Shown: piece by piece, positions 44,600 through 57,000 of the stretch
Layout: every line of letters begins with the position of its first letter
Numbering within the stretch: position 1 is the stretch's first letter
Source of the DNA: Falsiroseomonas frigidaquae
GTDB lineage: Bacteria > Pseudomonadota > Alphaproteobacteria > Acetobacterales > Acetobacteraceae
Length of the DNA: 64,000 nucleotides
Direction of reading: 5' to 3'
Assembly (NCBI RefSeq): GCF_012163145.1
Contig: NZ_JAAVTX010000005.1
Location: 1-64,000 of the forward strand
Translations under genes and position numbers: made by a program
Notes under the pieces: generated by a model
What the model saw: the letters and a program-made list of their open reading frames with translations, nothing else
The model's database searches: none
What the model was told of the DNA's origin: nothing

Positions 44600-46816
44600 T
44601 CAGGGCGCGACGGCGCGCGCCCGCAGCCCATCGATCAGGCCGAGCAGCCGGCGCGTCTCGAAGGGCTTGCGGAGCACCGCGTCGAAGCCGGCGGCGCGGC
44701 AGCACTCCTCCACCTGCTCGGCCGGGTCCGCGGTCAGCGCGATCAGCGGCAGGCGGGATTGGTCGCCGGGCAGCGCCCGCACCGCGCGGGCCACGCCCAG
44801 CCCGCCGAGGCTCGGCATATGCAGGTCCAGCACCGCCAGGTCGAAGCTGGCCCGGTGCAGCGCGGCCAGGGCGGCGGGGCCGTCCGAGGCGGCGGTCACG
44901 GCATGGCCGGCGCGTTCCAGCACGGTGGTCAGCAACAGGCGGCTTGCCGCCACATCCTCCGCCACCAGGATCCGCAGCGGCGTCCCGGCGCGGGTCAGCC
45001 CTGGCGAGGCGCCAGGACGGAACGGCACCCAGAATACGAAGCGCCTGCCCTGGCCCCCGGGGAACTGGCTCCCTGAGGCTTGGACCCCGGAGGATTGGCC
45101 CGCCGAAGCTTGCCCGCCAGAAGCTTGCCCGCCAGAAGCCTGGGCGGCCAAAGCCTTGCCCGACCCGCTCTCGGCGCCGATCGCGCCACCCATCGCCTCC
45201 ACCAGCCGGCGGCAGATCGCCAGGCCGAGCCCGCTGCCGCGGCCCGCCAGCAAGGCGGAGGCCGGTGCCACGCCTTCCGGCCCGGTGTCCCGCGCCGGAT
45301 CGAACAGGCGCGGCATGTCGGCCTCGGCAATGGCCGGCGCCTCATCGGCCACCGTGATCTCCACCCGCTCCGGCCGCGGCGTCAGCCGGGCGGAAAGCAC
45401 CACCTGCCCCGAGGGGGCGGCGCGGATGGCATTGTCAAGCAGCTTGGTCGTCACCTCCCGCAGCCGCATCGGATCGCCGCGGATCCAGCGTGGCAGGCCG
45501 GGGTCGATCGCCAGGCGCAGCACCAGGTCCTTATCCGCCGCGGCGGGCCGCATCAGCGCGATGCATTCCTCCAGCAGCGGCGCGATCTCGATGTCCGTGT
45601 CCTCAAGCTCGATGCCGCCATCCTCGAGACGCGCGAAATCCAGCACGTCGCCCACCAGGGCGAGCAGCGCCTGCCCTGCCTGGCGCTGCCGTTCGACCAG
45701 CAGCCGGGCGGGTGCCGGCAGTTCGGCCTGTTCCAGCCGCTCGCAATAGTCGAGCAGGCCGCTCAGCGGCGCCCGCAATTCCTGGCTGACCGCCAGCATC
45801 ATCTCGCTGCGCCGGCGGTCCTGTTCGGCGGCGCGGGCCAGGGCTTCCTGCTGGCGCCGCTGGTGCTGCGCCTCCTGCCCATGGTCGCGCAGGGCCATGC
45901 GGGCGGCGACGCCGAGGCTGGCCACGAAGGCGGCGGCACCGAAGGCGGCCAGCAGCCACCACGCGGCGGCCCGCGTCAGGCTGCTGGGCGGGGCGGCCAC
46001 GACCAGCGACCAGCGGCTGGCGCCGACCGGCTGCGCCAGGGCGAAGACGCCATTCACCTCCACCGGAGCGGGAGAATGTCCGAAGGCCGGGCGCAGCGCC
46101 TCCGGCTCCGCACGGCCGGTGGCGGCGCGGGCGACCAGCCGGCCATCGCCGTCCAGCAGCAGGGCGGACCAGTCGGGCGGCAGGCCGGCGCGGTCCAGCA
46201 TTTGTGCGAAGGTCGTCGCCTCCTGCGTCGCGACCAGGGCAAAGCGCACGGCGCCATCCACCCGCACCGGGACGCGGAAGGAAATGCGCCCCTGCATCAG
46301 CCCGCCCGGCGCCGATTGGCCGGTACGCAGCACGCTGCCGACGGCGGCCAGATCCTCGACCGGCGGCAGCGCGGCGCCTTCGGGGTAGCGCAGGTTCAGC
46401 AGCTGCTTCTCGCCATCGGTCAGGGCGATGGTGAACCAATGCGGCTCCCGCGCCAGCAGGCGCTGTGCCTCCTGCCGGAAGCCGGCGAGGTCGCCGGATT
46501 TCAGGTGCTGCGAGCCAGCCAGCGCATCCAGCGCGCGCAGCCCGGCGCGCATTTCGGAATCCAGCCCGGCGACGAGGGTTGTGGCGGTCCGCTGCAGGTC
46601 ATCCTGCCGGTCCGCCCTGCGTTCCGCCTGCACGCTGATCAGCAGCAGCAGGCCGAACAGCGCCAGCGGCAGCAGCGCGAGGAACGGGGACAGCAGGCTC
46701 AGCCGGCGCCAGGCACGGCCCGAACGCTGATCCGTGGCGCGAGGCGGATCGGGGAACGCTGCGAAAGGGTACACGTGCGCGCGGCCGCCTTCGGGTACGG
46801 GTGCAGGGCGAGACAA
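44600..46816 (-). CDS. Degenerate hybrid histidine kinase with receiver domain
   Basis: 738 residues from a TTG start; GTG 46774 is an alternative. Order: membrane helix (LLPLALFGLLLLISV), ~220-residue extracytoplasmic dCache-like sensor, second helix (WWLLAAFGAAAFVASLG), HisKA, HATPase, receiver. The H-box reads AVSQELRAPLSG: the phospho-acceptor His is Gln345 (codon CAG, 45782-45784). The ATPase G1 box is DEAPAI instead of DxGxG, while the N box (LLDNAI) and G2 (GRGSGLGLAI) look intact. The receiver keeps its Asp in LAVLDLHMPSLGG (~residue 660) and Lys in LRKPF. Likely no autokinase activity. A Gly/Gln/Ala/Ser repeat lies between G2 and the end of the ATPase domain. Confidence 0.85.
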   Translation of the reverse strand: MSRPAPVPEGGRAHVYPFAAFPDPPRATDQRSGRAWRRLSLLSPFLALLPLALFGLLLLISVQAERRADRQDDLQRTATTLVAGLDSEMRAGLRALDALAGSQHLKSGDLAGFRQEAQRLLAREPHWFTIALTDGEKQLLNLRYPEGAALPPVEDLAAVGSVLRTGQSAPGGLMQGRISFRVPVRVDGAVRFALVATQEATTFAQMLDRAGLPPDWSALLLDGDGRLVARAATGRAEPEALRPAFGHSPAPVEVNGVFALAQPVGASRWSLVVAAPPSSLTRAAAWWLLAAFGAAAFVASLGVAARMALRDHGQEAQHQRRQQEALARAAEQDRRRSEMMLAVSQELRAPLSGLLDYCERLEQAELPAPARLLVERQRQAGQALLALVGDVLDFARLEDGGIELEDTDIEIAPLLEECIALMRPAAADKDLVLRLAIDPGLPRWIRGDPMRLREVTTKLLDNAIRAAPSGQVVLSARLTPRPERVEITVADEAPAIAEADMPRLFDPARDTGPEGVAPASALLAGRGSGLGLAICRRLVEAMGGAIGAESGSGKALAAQASGGQASGGQASAGQSSGVQASGSQFPGGQGRRFVFWVPFRPGASPGLTRAGTPLRILVAEDVAASRLLLTTVLERAGHAVTAASDGPAALAALHRASFDLAVLDLHMPSLGGLGVARAVRALPGDQSRLPLIALTADPAEQVEECCRAAGFDAVLRKPFETRRLLGLIDGLRARAVAP
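45075..45149. repeat. Five 15-bp tandem units inside the hybrid-kinase gene
   Basis: Units start at 45075, 45090, 45105, 45120 and 45135; the third and fourth are identical (GAAGCTTGCCCGCCA). On the coding strand they make GGQAS-like pentapeptides that interrupt the ATPase domain after the G2 box, a place where kinases are not normally tolerant of insertion unless inactive. Confidence 0.88.
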
Positions 46817-46942
46817 GGCCGGAGGCAGTGCCGACCTTACATCGATCTAACCATTCCGAAGCGCAATGTCACCCATGGTACCGCGCGCTGGCTGCAGCGC
46901 GGCACCCGACCGCAACCGGGCTACGCCTGACTGGAAATGGGG

Positions 46943-47929
46943 CTATTGCGGCTGGATGCGGGCAGCGGCAACCAGCGCCCTGTTGCGGGCGATCTCCGCG
47001 GCAATCACCTCGGCGAAGCGGCTGGCGCTCTCGGCCAGCGCCGTGAGGCCAAGATCCGCCATGCGCGCGGCCACCGCCGGTTCCGCCGCCGCCTGGTTCA
47101 CCGCCGCATTGGCGCGGGTGACGAAGGCCGCATCCAGCCCCTGCGGGCCCCATACGCCGGTCCAGCCCTCATAGACCATGTCGGCGAAGCCGGCCTCGAC
47201 CAGCGTCGGCACATCCGGCAGCACGCGCTGGCGGGCGGCGGAGGTGACGCAATAGGCGCGCAGCCTGCCGTCCCGCACCAGCGGGATCGCCGGCCCGAGC
47301 GGCGCGAAGAACAGGCTGACAGCGCCGGAAACCAGGTCGTTCATCGCCGGGCCGGTGCCGCGATAGGACACGAAGGTGCTCTCGACCCCCAGCTTCTGCC
47401 ACAGCGCCGCGGTGGCGAGCTGCCCGACGGAGCCGAGCGAGGATCCGGCGAAGGAGAATTGCTCCGGCGTCGCACGCAGCCCGGCCAGCAGCGCCGCCAT
47501 GTCCCGCGGCGCCAGCCCGGTGCCGCCGACCAGCACATAGGGGATGGAGACGGTGCGGGCGACGGGGGTGAAATCCGCCTGCAGGTCGAAGGGCACGTTG
47601 CGCTGCACGAAGGGCAGCACCGTCAGCACCTCGTTCGAATAGAGCAGCGTGGTGCCATCCGGCGCGCTGCGCGCCACCAGTTCCGCGCCCACCACGCCAT
47701 TGGCGCCGGAGCGGTTCTCGATCACCCAGGCGCTGCCCAACGCTTCCGCCGCGCGCGGCGCGATCAGCCGGGCGGTGAGATCCGTGGTGCCGCCGGGGGG
47801 ATAGGGCACGACCAGCCGTGCGTTGCGGCCGCCCTGGGCGAAGCTTGCCCGGCTGAGCAGCGGTGCGGCCAGCGCACCGAGACCCAGGGCAAGCGAGGCA
47901 CGGCGCGTCAATCCCGCAGCGTCAACCAT
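46943..47929 (-). CDS. Bug/TctC-type periplasmic solute-binding protein
   Basis: 328 residues. Signal with twin-Arg-like TRRASLALGLGALAAPLL, and the Bug-family motifs RLVVPYPPGGTTDLTARLIA, VIENRSGANGVVGAELVARS, GTTLLYSNEVLTVLPF and VPTLVEAGFADMVYEGW. Bug proteins bind dicarboxylates, amino acids or nicotinate and are expanded in Acetobacteraceae and Burkholderiales. No TctAB membrane genes are adjacent, so it is an orphan. Confidence 0.93.
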   Translation of the reverse strand: MVDAAGLTRRASLALGLGALAAPLLSRASFAQGGRNARLVVPYPPGGTTDLTARLIAPRAAEALGSAWVIENRSGANGVVGAELVARSAPDGTTLLYSNEVLTVLPFVQRNVPFDLQADFTPVARTVSIPYVLVGGTGLAPRDMAALLAGLRATPEQFSFAGSSLGSVGQLATAALWQKLGVESTFVSYRGTGPAMNDLVSGAVSLFFAPLGPAIPLVRDGRLRAYCVTSAARQRVLPDVPTLVEAGFADMVYEGWTGVWGPQGLDAAFVTRANAAVNQAAAEPAVAARMADLGLTALAESASRFAEVIAAEIARNRALVAAARIQPQ

Positions 47930-48029
47930 CCGGCGTTCTCCCAGCGGACCATCTTTTCCGCGCCCTGGCAGGCGCGGCCGACGATACTTCACTGCCTAAG
48001 CATGTGCCGGAAGAACGCGGAGGGTCAAG

Positions 48030-48054
48030 CGGCGCCCGGGCAAGCCGGGCGCCG
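48030..48054 (-). terminator. Hairpin terminator after the giant RTX gene
   Basis: CGGCGCCCGG and CCGGGCGCCG form a 10-bp perfect stem with a 5-nt GCAAG loop, 7 bp beyond the giant gene's stop. Minus-strand continuation is CTTGACC, so the U-tract is poor, but position and stability fit a terminator. Confidence 0.55.
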
Positions 48055-48060
48055 ATGGTG

Positions 48061-51000
48061 TCACAGCGCGAAGTCGGAATTGAACAGGGTGTGCAGCCCC
48101 GCAACCCGGATCGCCATCTCCGCCGCCCCGCCATTGCCGGCATCGACCAGCACCAGCGTATCGCCGCCATCATGCTGGTAGCGGACGGAGCCCTGGCCGC
48201 CGCCGACGAAGGCACCCGTGCCGGCGAAGGCGAAGGCCTGGTTGCCACCCAGCCCGGCATGGGCATCGATCTGGCTGAGATCGATGCGGTCACCCTCGAA
48301 CCAGGACAGGTCGAGGATGCTGTCCGGCGCCGCCACCGCGCTTTCGCCCAGGCTGGCGAAGATGAAGCGGTCGGCGCCGGCGCCGCCGGTCATCTCATCC
48401 TGCCCGGCGCCGCCGAGCAGCACGTCGTTGCCGCCACCGCCCGCGATGGTGTCGTTGCCGGCGCCGCCGGTGATGCGGTTGGCGGCGTTGTCGCCGGTCA
48501 GCCGGTCCGCATGGGCGGAGCCGAGCAGGTTCTCCACCTGGATGAAGACATCCCCCGCCGCAATGCCGGTGTTGAGCGACGGATCGGCGAAGGAGACGGT
48601 GAGACCGGCGGCGGACGCCGCATAGGTCGCCGTATCCACTCCCGCGCCGCCATCCAGCACATCCGCGCCGGCGCCGCCGTTCAGGATGTCGTTGCCCGCG
48701 TCGCCGATCAGCGTATCCGCGCCGCCGCCGCCGCCGAGCACGTCATTGCCCTGCAGGCCCTCGATCACATCGGCGCCGCCGGTGCCGGCCAGCGTGTCGT
48801 TGCCGAAGGTCCCGGTGATCGGTGCACGTTCCACCGGCAGGCCGGGGGCGACATTGGTGCCGGGGACGAAGGTGATGCCCGGCATGCTGCCATCGGTCGG
48901 GTAGTAGTCGTTCATCACGATGGCGCTGTGGGTGCCCAGGTAGATCACCGTGCGCCCATCTACCCGCTGCACCGCGGCCGCACCGCCATAGCCGTAGATG
49001 GTCAGCGTATCGCCCTCGCTCGGCTTGAAGTCGAGCAGCAGGTCCACGCCATCCCCCTTCTGCCAGACGAAGCGGTCGGCGCCGCCATCGCCGGAGACGG
49101 TGTCGCCGATCACCACGCCGGTGATGGCACCGCCCACCAGGGTGGCGCGGCCATCATCCTTGCCGCCGACGACCACGTCATTGCCATCATGGCCGGCGAC
49201 GCGGTCATTGCCGGTGCCGCCCTGGATGGTGTCGTTGCCGCCATTGCCCTCGACGATGTCGCGGCCGGCGCCGCCGAACAGCACGTCGTTGCCGCCCTCG
49301 CCCTGCATGCGGTCATCGCCATTGCCGCCCTCGGCCCAGTCATGGCCCTCGCCGGCCTCGATCGTGTCATTGCCGTTGCCGCCGAAGATCACGTCGTCGC
49401 CGGCATTGCCGTGCAGGTTGTCGTTGCCGCCGTCGCCCTGGATCTTGTCGTTGCCTTCATGGCCGTTGATGGCGTCGTCGCCGTCATTGCCACGCAGGCA
49501 GTCGTCGCCGCGCAGGCCGTTGATGTTGTCGTTGCCGCCCAGGCCATCGATGTGGTCGCCCTGCTCGGTGCCCGGGAAGGCATCGTTGCCGGGGGTCAGC
49601 AGCGTGGCGGGCAGGTCGCAGGTGCCCACCACATCCGGGATGAAGCCGGCATCGACGGTCAGCAGCACGGTGCCCTGGCCCACCGAGATGATCCCGGTGC
49701 GGCCATTCGCCGCCGCGTCGCTGTCAGCCGCATCGTCGCCGACATTCTGCAGCGTGGCGCTGTGGCCGGACGGCGTGTTGAAGCGCACCACGTAGTCGCC
49801 CGGCCGCAGCCCGTCGAACAGGTAGAAGCCGGAGGCATCCGTGGTGGTGGTGGCCAGCACCGTGCCGCCGGTGCTGAGCAGGCGCACGGTGACGCCACCG
49901 ATGCCCGGCTCCTCCGCATCCTGCTGGCCGTCGCCATCGCGATCCGCCCAGACCCGGTCGCCGATGGAGGCGGCGAACAGCAGCCCCGCATCCAGCGTCT
50001 TGTTCACCTGGCCGGAGGTCAGCGTGACCTGCTGCGTCTTGCCGGTGACGAGGTCAGCATCGCTGTCCTTGGCGTCCGCGCCCTGGTCCTTCGCGGTGAA
50101 GACGGAGCCGCCCAGCGGGACGAACTGCACGGAATAGGTGCCGGGCAGCAGGTCCTTGAAGGCGTAGGTGCCGTTGATCGCCGTGGTGGTGGTGGCGATG
50201 ACGGCACCGCCCGCATCCAGCAGCCGCACGGTGATGCCGCGCGCGCCCGGCTCGCCCTGGTCCTGCACGCCATTGGCATTCAGGTCACGCCAGACGCGAT
50301 CGCCGATCTCCACCCGCTTGAACAGGCCGGCATCGAGATCCGTGCGCGCATCGCCGGAGAACAGCATGATCGGCGGGATGGTGCCATCCGCCAGCGCATC
50401 GCTGTCCTTCGCATCATTGCCGCCGGCATCCTTCGGCGACAGCTCGTAGCCGGGCAGCGCATCCACCTTCACGCCATACAGGCCGGGCGCCAGGCCGTCG
50501 AAGCTGTACAGCCCGCCGGCGTCCGTCTGCGTGGTGCCGATGACGTTGCCGCCGCCATCCAGCAGCTTCACCGTCACATTGGCCAGGCCCGGCTCATTGC
50601 CATCCTGAACGCCATCGGCATCGAGGTCGTGGAAGACGCGGTCGCCGAGCGAGGCGGGAATGTAGAGGCCCGCATCCAGGTCGCGCGTCACCTCGCCCGG
50701 CAGCACCTGCACCGCGGCGGTGCGGCCGTTGTTCGGGTTGGCGTCGCTGTCCACCGCATCGTCGCTGCCGGCATTGCGGATGGTCAGCCGCTCACCGGCC
50801 GGCGTGACGAAGCGCACGCTGTAGAAGCCGGTGATCAGATCCTCGAACAGGTATTCGCCATTCGCATCGGTAGTGGTGGTGCGGCCGGTCGGACTGCCAT
50901 TGGCATCGAGCAGGATGACCGTGACGCCAGCGCGCGGCGCCTCCCCCGCCTCCTCGATGCCGTCGCCATCGCGATCCACCCAGACGCGGCCGGTGAGGTC

Positions 51001-54000
51001 ACCCAGATAGAGCAGCCCCGCATCGACATCCGTGCGGTCCTGGCCCGAGGTCAGGGAAATGACATCGGTGCGGCCGGTGGTGCGGTCCGCGTCGCTGTCC
51101 AGCAGGTCCCCGCCCTGGTCCTTCTTGGCGAAGGCACGGTCGGCCGGGGCCAGGAATTCCACGCGGTAGTCGCCGGGCTTCAGGCCATCGAAGCTGTACA
51201 GCCCATCAGCATCGGTCTGCGTGGTGCCCAGCACCGTGGCGCCATCGGCCGAGAGCAGGCGGACGGTGATGCCGGCGATGCCCGGCTCCCCGCCATCCTG
51301 GATGCCGTCATTGTCCAGGTCGTCGAACACCTTGTCGCCGAGGGAGACCAGCCGCACCAGGCCGCCATCGACCGTGTTGTCGGTCTCGCCGGAGGAGAGG
51401 TTGACGAAGCCGGTGCGGCCATTCGCGCCGATGTCGCTGTCGCTGGCATCCGCGCCGATGTTCTGCACGGTCGGCACATAGCCGGCCTTGCTGATCTCGA
51501 CGCGGTAATCGGCAGGCGCCAGGCCGGTGAAGCTGTAGAAGCCGTTGCCATCCGTGGTGGTGGTGCCGAGCACGGTTCCACCCGCATCCAGCAGCTTCAC
51601 CGTGGCGCCGGCGATCGCCGGCTCCCCGCCTTCCTGCTGGCCGTCGCCGTCCAGATCCTCCCAGACGTAGTTGCCGAGCGCGGCCGGGTTGTAGACGCCG
51701 GCATCCAGCGAGCGGTCATCGCCACCCGAGACGATGGTCACCTGTTCCGTCTTGCCGGTCAGCGGGTTGGCGTCGCTGTCCTTCTCATTGTCCGGACCGA
51801 TATCGGCCTTGGTGAAGGGCTGCGCGCCATTGGGCGCGAAGGTCACGCTGTAGGTGCCGGGCGCCAGATTGTCGAAGACGTAGTCGCCGTTGCCATCGGT
51901 GATGGCGGTGCGGCCGGTGGAGATGCCGTTGGCATCCAGCAGCGTCACCAGGCGGCCGGAGATGCCGCCCTCGCCGGCATCCTGCAGGCCGTCGCCGTCC
52001 ACATCCTCGAAGACCGTGCCGCCGAGCTTGGCGCCGCGGTAGAAGCCGGCATCGAGGCGCGGCTCATCCTCGCCGGATTCCAGGTTGAACACGTCGCTTC
52101 GGCCGGTGCCGTCCACGTCGCTGTCCCCGGCCTCGTTCGCCGGGGCATTCTGCGTGGTGGCGGTGAAGCCGGCGGGCAGGACCTGGATGGAATAGTCGCC
52201 GGGGACCAGGCCGATGAACTGGTAGAAGCCATTCGCGCCGGTGACGGTGCTGCCGACGACATTGCCGAGGCCATCGAGCAGCGTGACGGTGGCGCCGACG
52301 ATGCCGGTGGCGCCGTCATCCTGGCGGCCATTGCCGTTGGTGTCTTCCCACACCCGGTCGCCGATGGTGGCGAGCTGGTAGAAGCCCGCATCCACGTCGC
52401 GGCGATCCTCGCCATTGGCCAGGGTGTAGAGCACGGTCAGGCCATTGCCTTGATGCGCGTCGCTGTCCGTCAGGTCGCTGCCGATATTGGTCAGCGTCCG
52501 CTCCTCGCCCGGGATCTCGTCGAAGCGCACGCGGTAGGTGCCGGGCACGAGGTCGTCGAACAGGTAGGATCCATCGGCGGCGGTAACCGCGGTGAAGCCG
52601 GTGGGCGTGCCATCCGCGTTCAGCAGCGTGACCGGGATGCCGGCCAGCACCGCCGTCTCATTCGCATCGCGGATGCCGTTGCCGTCCGTGTCGCGCCAGG
52701 CAATGCCGCCCAGCGAGGCGCGAACGACCGTCACCGCCTCGTTCTCGCTCACCGTGGTCGACGAGGAACCCGGCGTGACGCCATAGGGGTTGACCGGCGC
52801 GGCGGAGACCACCTGGCCAACATTGGTCAGCACCTTGCCGGCGGTGTTGCCGACGATATCCGCCACCTGCGCGGTGACGCGGAACACCACCTGGTCGCTG
52901 GGGCTGGAGAGGTTATCCCAGGGGTTGCTGACATCGCCCAACGCGTAGCTCAGCGTGCGGCTGCCGGCGTCGTAGCTGCCCTCGGCGCCCAAGACCAAGG
53001 CGGAGCCGGCGATGTTGCCCAGTGAAAGCAGCTCGCTGTCCAGATAGGTCAGGCCGACCGGCAGCACATCCTTCAGCGTGATGCGCTGCGCCCCCTCGCC
53101 CAGCGTCGCGGTGACCAGGAAGGTCACCACCTCACCAATGCCGAGGGCGGCGCCGAAAGTGGTGTCGTAGCTGGTGGTCTCCAGCGTCTTCACCACCGTA
53201 TTGACGATATCGACCGTGGTGGCCGCCGGATCGCTTTCCGTGACGGAGACGCCGAGCACGGGGGCGGAGCTGTAGGTGACCTGGGCCGTGTTGTTGATGA
53301 CCTGGCCATCCACCACGTCGCTGTCGTAGCGCGCCTGGTAGGTGATGGTGATCGGCGCCGAGCCCAGCAGGTACTGGTTCAGGCTGAAGCCGATATTGCC
53401 GCCGGTTTCCGTGATGGCGCCGGCCGAGGCGGTGGCGCTGCCGGCCACCAGGGTCACGCCATCCGGCAGCAGGTCGGAGAGGTTCACCAGATAGGCCGGG
53501 GACGTCGAGCCCGCGGCATGGCTCAGCGTGACGGTATAGGTGACCAGGTTGCCGGCATCGCCGTTGCCCGGCGCCGCGGTCTTCACGATCACCAGATCGG
53601 GCCGCACCACGTCTATCTTCGCATCATCCGTGGCGGAACCGAGGCCCGGCTTGCCGCCGCCCGGCGCGAAGGTCTCGACCTTCGCCGTGTTGGTCAGCGT
53701 GCTGCCGGCGGTGGCGCCGGGGGCGACGCGGCCGGTGACCAGGATGGTGACGGTGTCGCCCGCATCGCGGTCATTGTCGCCGGCATTGGTGATGGTGCCG
53801 AAATCGAAGCTGTAGGCGCCGCCGGCCAGGCCGGTCTGCGTCGCACCTACGGCGAGGGAGGAGCCGCTGATGGTCCCGCCGATGCTCTCGACGCTGGCGG
53901 ATTCGAAGACCAGGCCGGTCGGCAGCGTGTCGGAGACGACGAGGCGCTGCGTACCCTCCCCCACCGTCACGGTCAGGCGATAGGTCACGGTCTCGCCGGG

Positions 54001-57000
54001 CGCTGCATCCGGGTTGCCGGCATTGACCTGGCTGCTGCCGGTATTGGCGTCGCCGGTGGCGATCACCGCCTTGTCGATGGTCGGTGCCAGCACGACGGTG
54101 CGGGTTTCCGTGTCCTGCGTGCCGTAGCTGCGGCTGGCGAGGTCCTCGGCCGCGGTCGGGTTCAGCGGGTCCACCGGATCGGCGGGGTTGCTGTCATAGA
54201 CCAGGGTCGCGGTGTTCGAGAGCACCTGCGCGGGCGTCACGCTGTCCAGCAGCTTCGCCTGGTAGGTGATGACGATATTGGCGGCACCCAGCAGATGCTG
54301 GTCGGCCGACCAGGAGATGGCATTGCCGAGCGCGCTGACGCTGCCTGTGCTGGCCGAGAGCGTGCCTGCCACCAGTTCCATCCCCGCCGGGATCAGGTCC
54401 GACAGCGCCAGGTCATAGGCCGGCGCATCGCTGTTGTTGGCGTGGCGGATGGTGATGGAATAGGTGACGACGGCGCCGGCATCCAGCGCCTGGCCGCCGG
54501 TGGAGGAGGTCTTGTCGATGCTCAGCGCCGGCTCCACCACGTCGATTTCGACATCGGCGGTGCCGGTGGTGGTCGGCGTGCCATCCGTCTGCACGGTGGC
54601 GGAATTGCGGAGGTTGTCGGCGTCGTTGTTCTGCGCGACGTCGTTCACCACCGCCTTGATGCGGATGGTGATGACCTCGGCATCGGTATTGGTGTTGACC
54701 GAGGTGTTGCGGACATCGCCGAAGTTCAGCGTGAAGCTGTCATCGCCCGCCGTGCTGCCGGGCGCGGCGGTGGTCAGCACCGGATTGGGCAGCGCGCCGC
54801 CGCCGAAGGTCTTCAGCGCGGAGCCGACGGAAACCACCTCCAGCGAGCCGGCCACATAGGTCAGCGTGCCGTTGCCGGCGCTGGTCGCATCCTCCAGCAG
54901 GTCGGTGATGCGCAGATTGGCGCTGTCGCCCTCCGGCAGCCGCACCTTGATCTCATAGGTAACTTCCTCGCCGATCCGCAGATCGGTGCGGCCCGTGTCG
55001 TGGCGGGCGGCGGAGGTGTTGGCGTCGCTGCTGGCAACGATGCTCTTGGTGATCGCCGGCTTGGCGATGGTGACGGTGTGACTGTCCGCGTCGTTGACGA
55101 TGCGGTCGTCCGCGCTGGTGTCGCCATCCATGGAACTGCCGGCGACCGTCGCCTCGTTCAGCAGGACCTCCCCGGCATCGACGTCATGCTCGACCACCAC
55201 TTCGAACTTAACGGTGATCTTCTCGCCCGGGTCGAGGTAGTCGAGCGTGATATCGATCGGCGTCGCGCCGTAGCTGATCCGGCCGGCGGCGATGCCCGTG
55301 ACCGCCAGGGTCGCGCCCTGGTAGACGGCATCGAGTTGAACATCGGTCAGCAGGTCCTTCAGGTTCACATCCCAGGCGCGGGCGGTGAAGCTGCTGTCGT
55401 TGCCGGCCGCGGGAACGCCCTTGTTCTCCACCGTGATGGTGTACTTGATGGTGTCGAAGGCATCGCCCGTGGTGCGGTCCGCCGCCTTGTCCACATCGAG
55501 GTTCGGCGCCACCACGTCGATCTGCGCCGTGGCGCTCGCCGTGCTGCGGCCGCCCGGGGCATCGGGGTCCACCGCGCTGACAACCACCGTGTTCGTCAGC
55601 ACATCGCCGCGATCATTGGCGGCCAGGTTCCGCACCACTGCATCAACCTCGACCGTCACCGTCGTCGGCGCGCTTGCCGTGGTGTCGGAGGTGTTGAGCA
55701 CGTCGCCGAAGCGGAAGGTCGCGGTGTCGTTGCCGTTGATGCCGTCGCGATCCGACAGCGCGATGACCGGCGTCGTGTCGAACACGCTGGCGCCGCCGAG
55801 GCCGGTCACGCCGATGAAGCGCGCCGCCAGCACTTCCATCACGCCGCCGCCAGCGGCATCGGAGATCGGCAGGTAGTCCTCGATGCGGAAGTCGGTCATC
55901 GCACCTTCCGGCACGCTGACGGTGATGCGGTAGGTGACCGTCTCGCCGATCGTCGCGTCCACGCGGCTGTCATTGCCGGCCAGGGCGCCCGTATGCGCCT
56001 CGCTGGTCGCGGCCACCACCTTGGCCGGGCTCGGCGCCTGGGTGCGGACGAGGGCGGTGTCGGTGAGGTCGCCGGACGGGGTATAGTCCGTGCGGTCGAT
56101 GCCGCCTTCCATGGCGGCGAAATGCTCGATGGTCGCGGTGTTGATCAGGTCCGCGCCGAACACCGGCACGTCATCCACCAGTTCCAGGTCGTAGGTGATG
56201 ACGACGATGTTGTCGCCGCTGGTGGCATGGCGGGCGCCGATGCTGCCGCTATTGGCCGCATCGCCCAGGCGGATTCCTGCGGCCGGGTCAAACAGGCCGC
56301 TGCCTTCCAGGGTGAAGGGAATGGCGTTGCCCGCGCCATCCGTCACGCGCAGGTTCAGCCCGCCCGCCGGAACCTCGAAGCCGGTCGGGATGGTGTCGTG
56401 GATCAGGACGTCGAAGGCGCCCTTCAGGCTGCTGCCGGTATTCTCCACCACGATGGCGAAGGACACGCGGTCCCCCGCATCGGCGCTGGTCAGGTTCGCA
56501 TCGATCGGCGTGGTGTCGAGATTGCTGCTGTTGATGGTGCCGGTGAAGCGGTTGCCCGCGGAACCCGGTGCGGTGAAGGCCACCGGGCCAGCCGCGCCCG
56601 TCAGGTTCGCGTTCGGGTTGCTGTCGGCGATCACGCCCTTGGTGATGTTCAGCTCCGGCTCGCCGAGCACGAACTGCACGATGGCGTTGTCTTCCGACAC
56701 GTCGCCGAAGCTGTTGGTCTCGGTGGAGGTGACCTGGTTGGTCAGCAGCAGGCCGTCGCCGAATTCCTCATCCAGCACCACCACGGTGAACAGCAGGTCG
56801 ATGCGGCTGGCCGGATTGCCCGGGGCCACCGCATCGCCGAAGTCGAAGCGCAGGAAGTTGCTTTCGGCATCGAAGGAGATGCTCGGCGTCGTGGTCGGGT
56901 CGCCGGAGGCGTCGAAGGTGGCGCCGGGGCCCCACTTCGCCTGGTTGGCGGCCGGCACGGCGCCGTTCACCAGGTCCGTGAAGCTCATGCCGCCCAGCGC

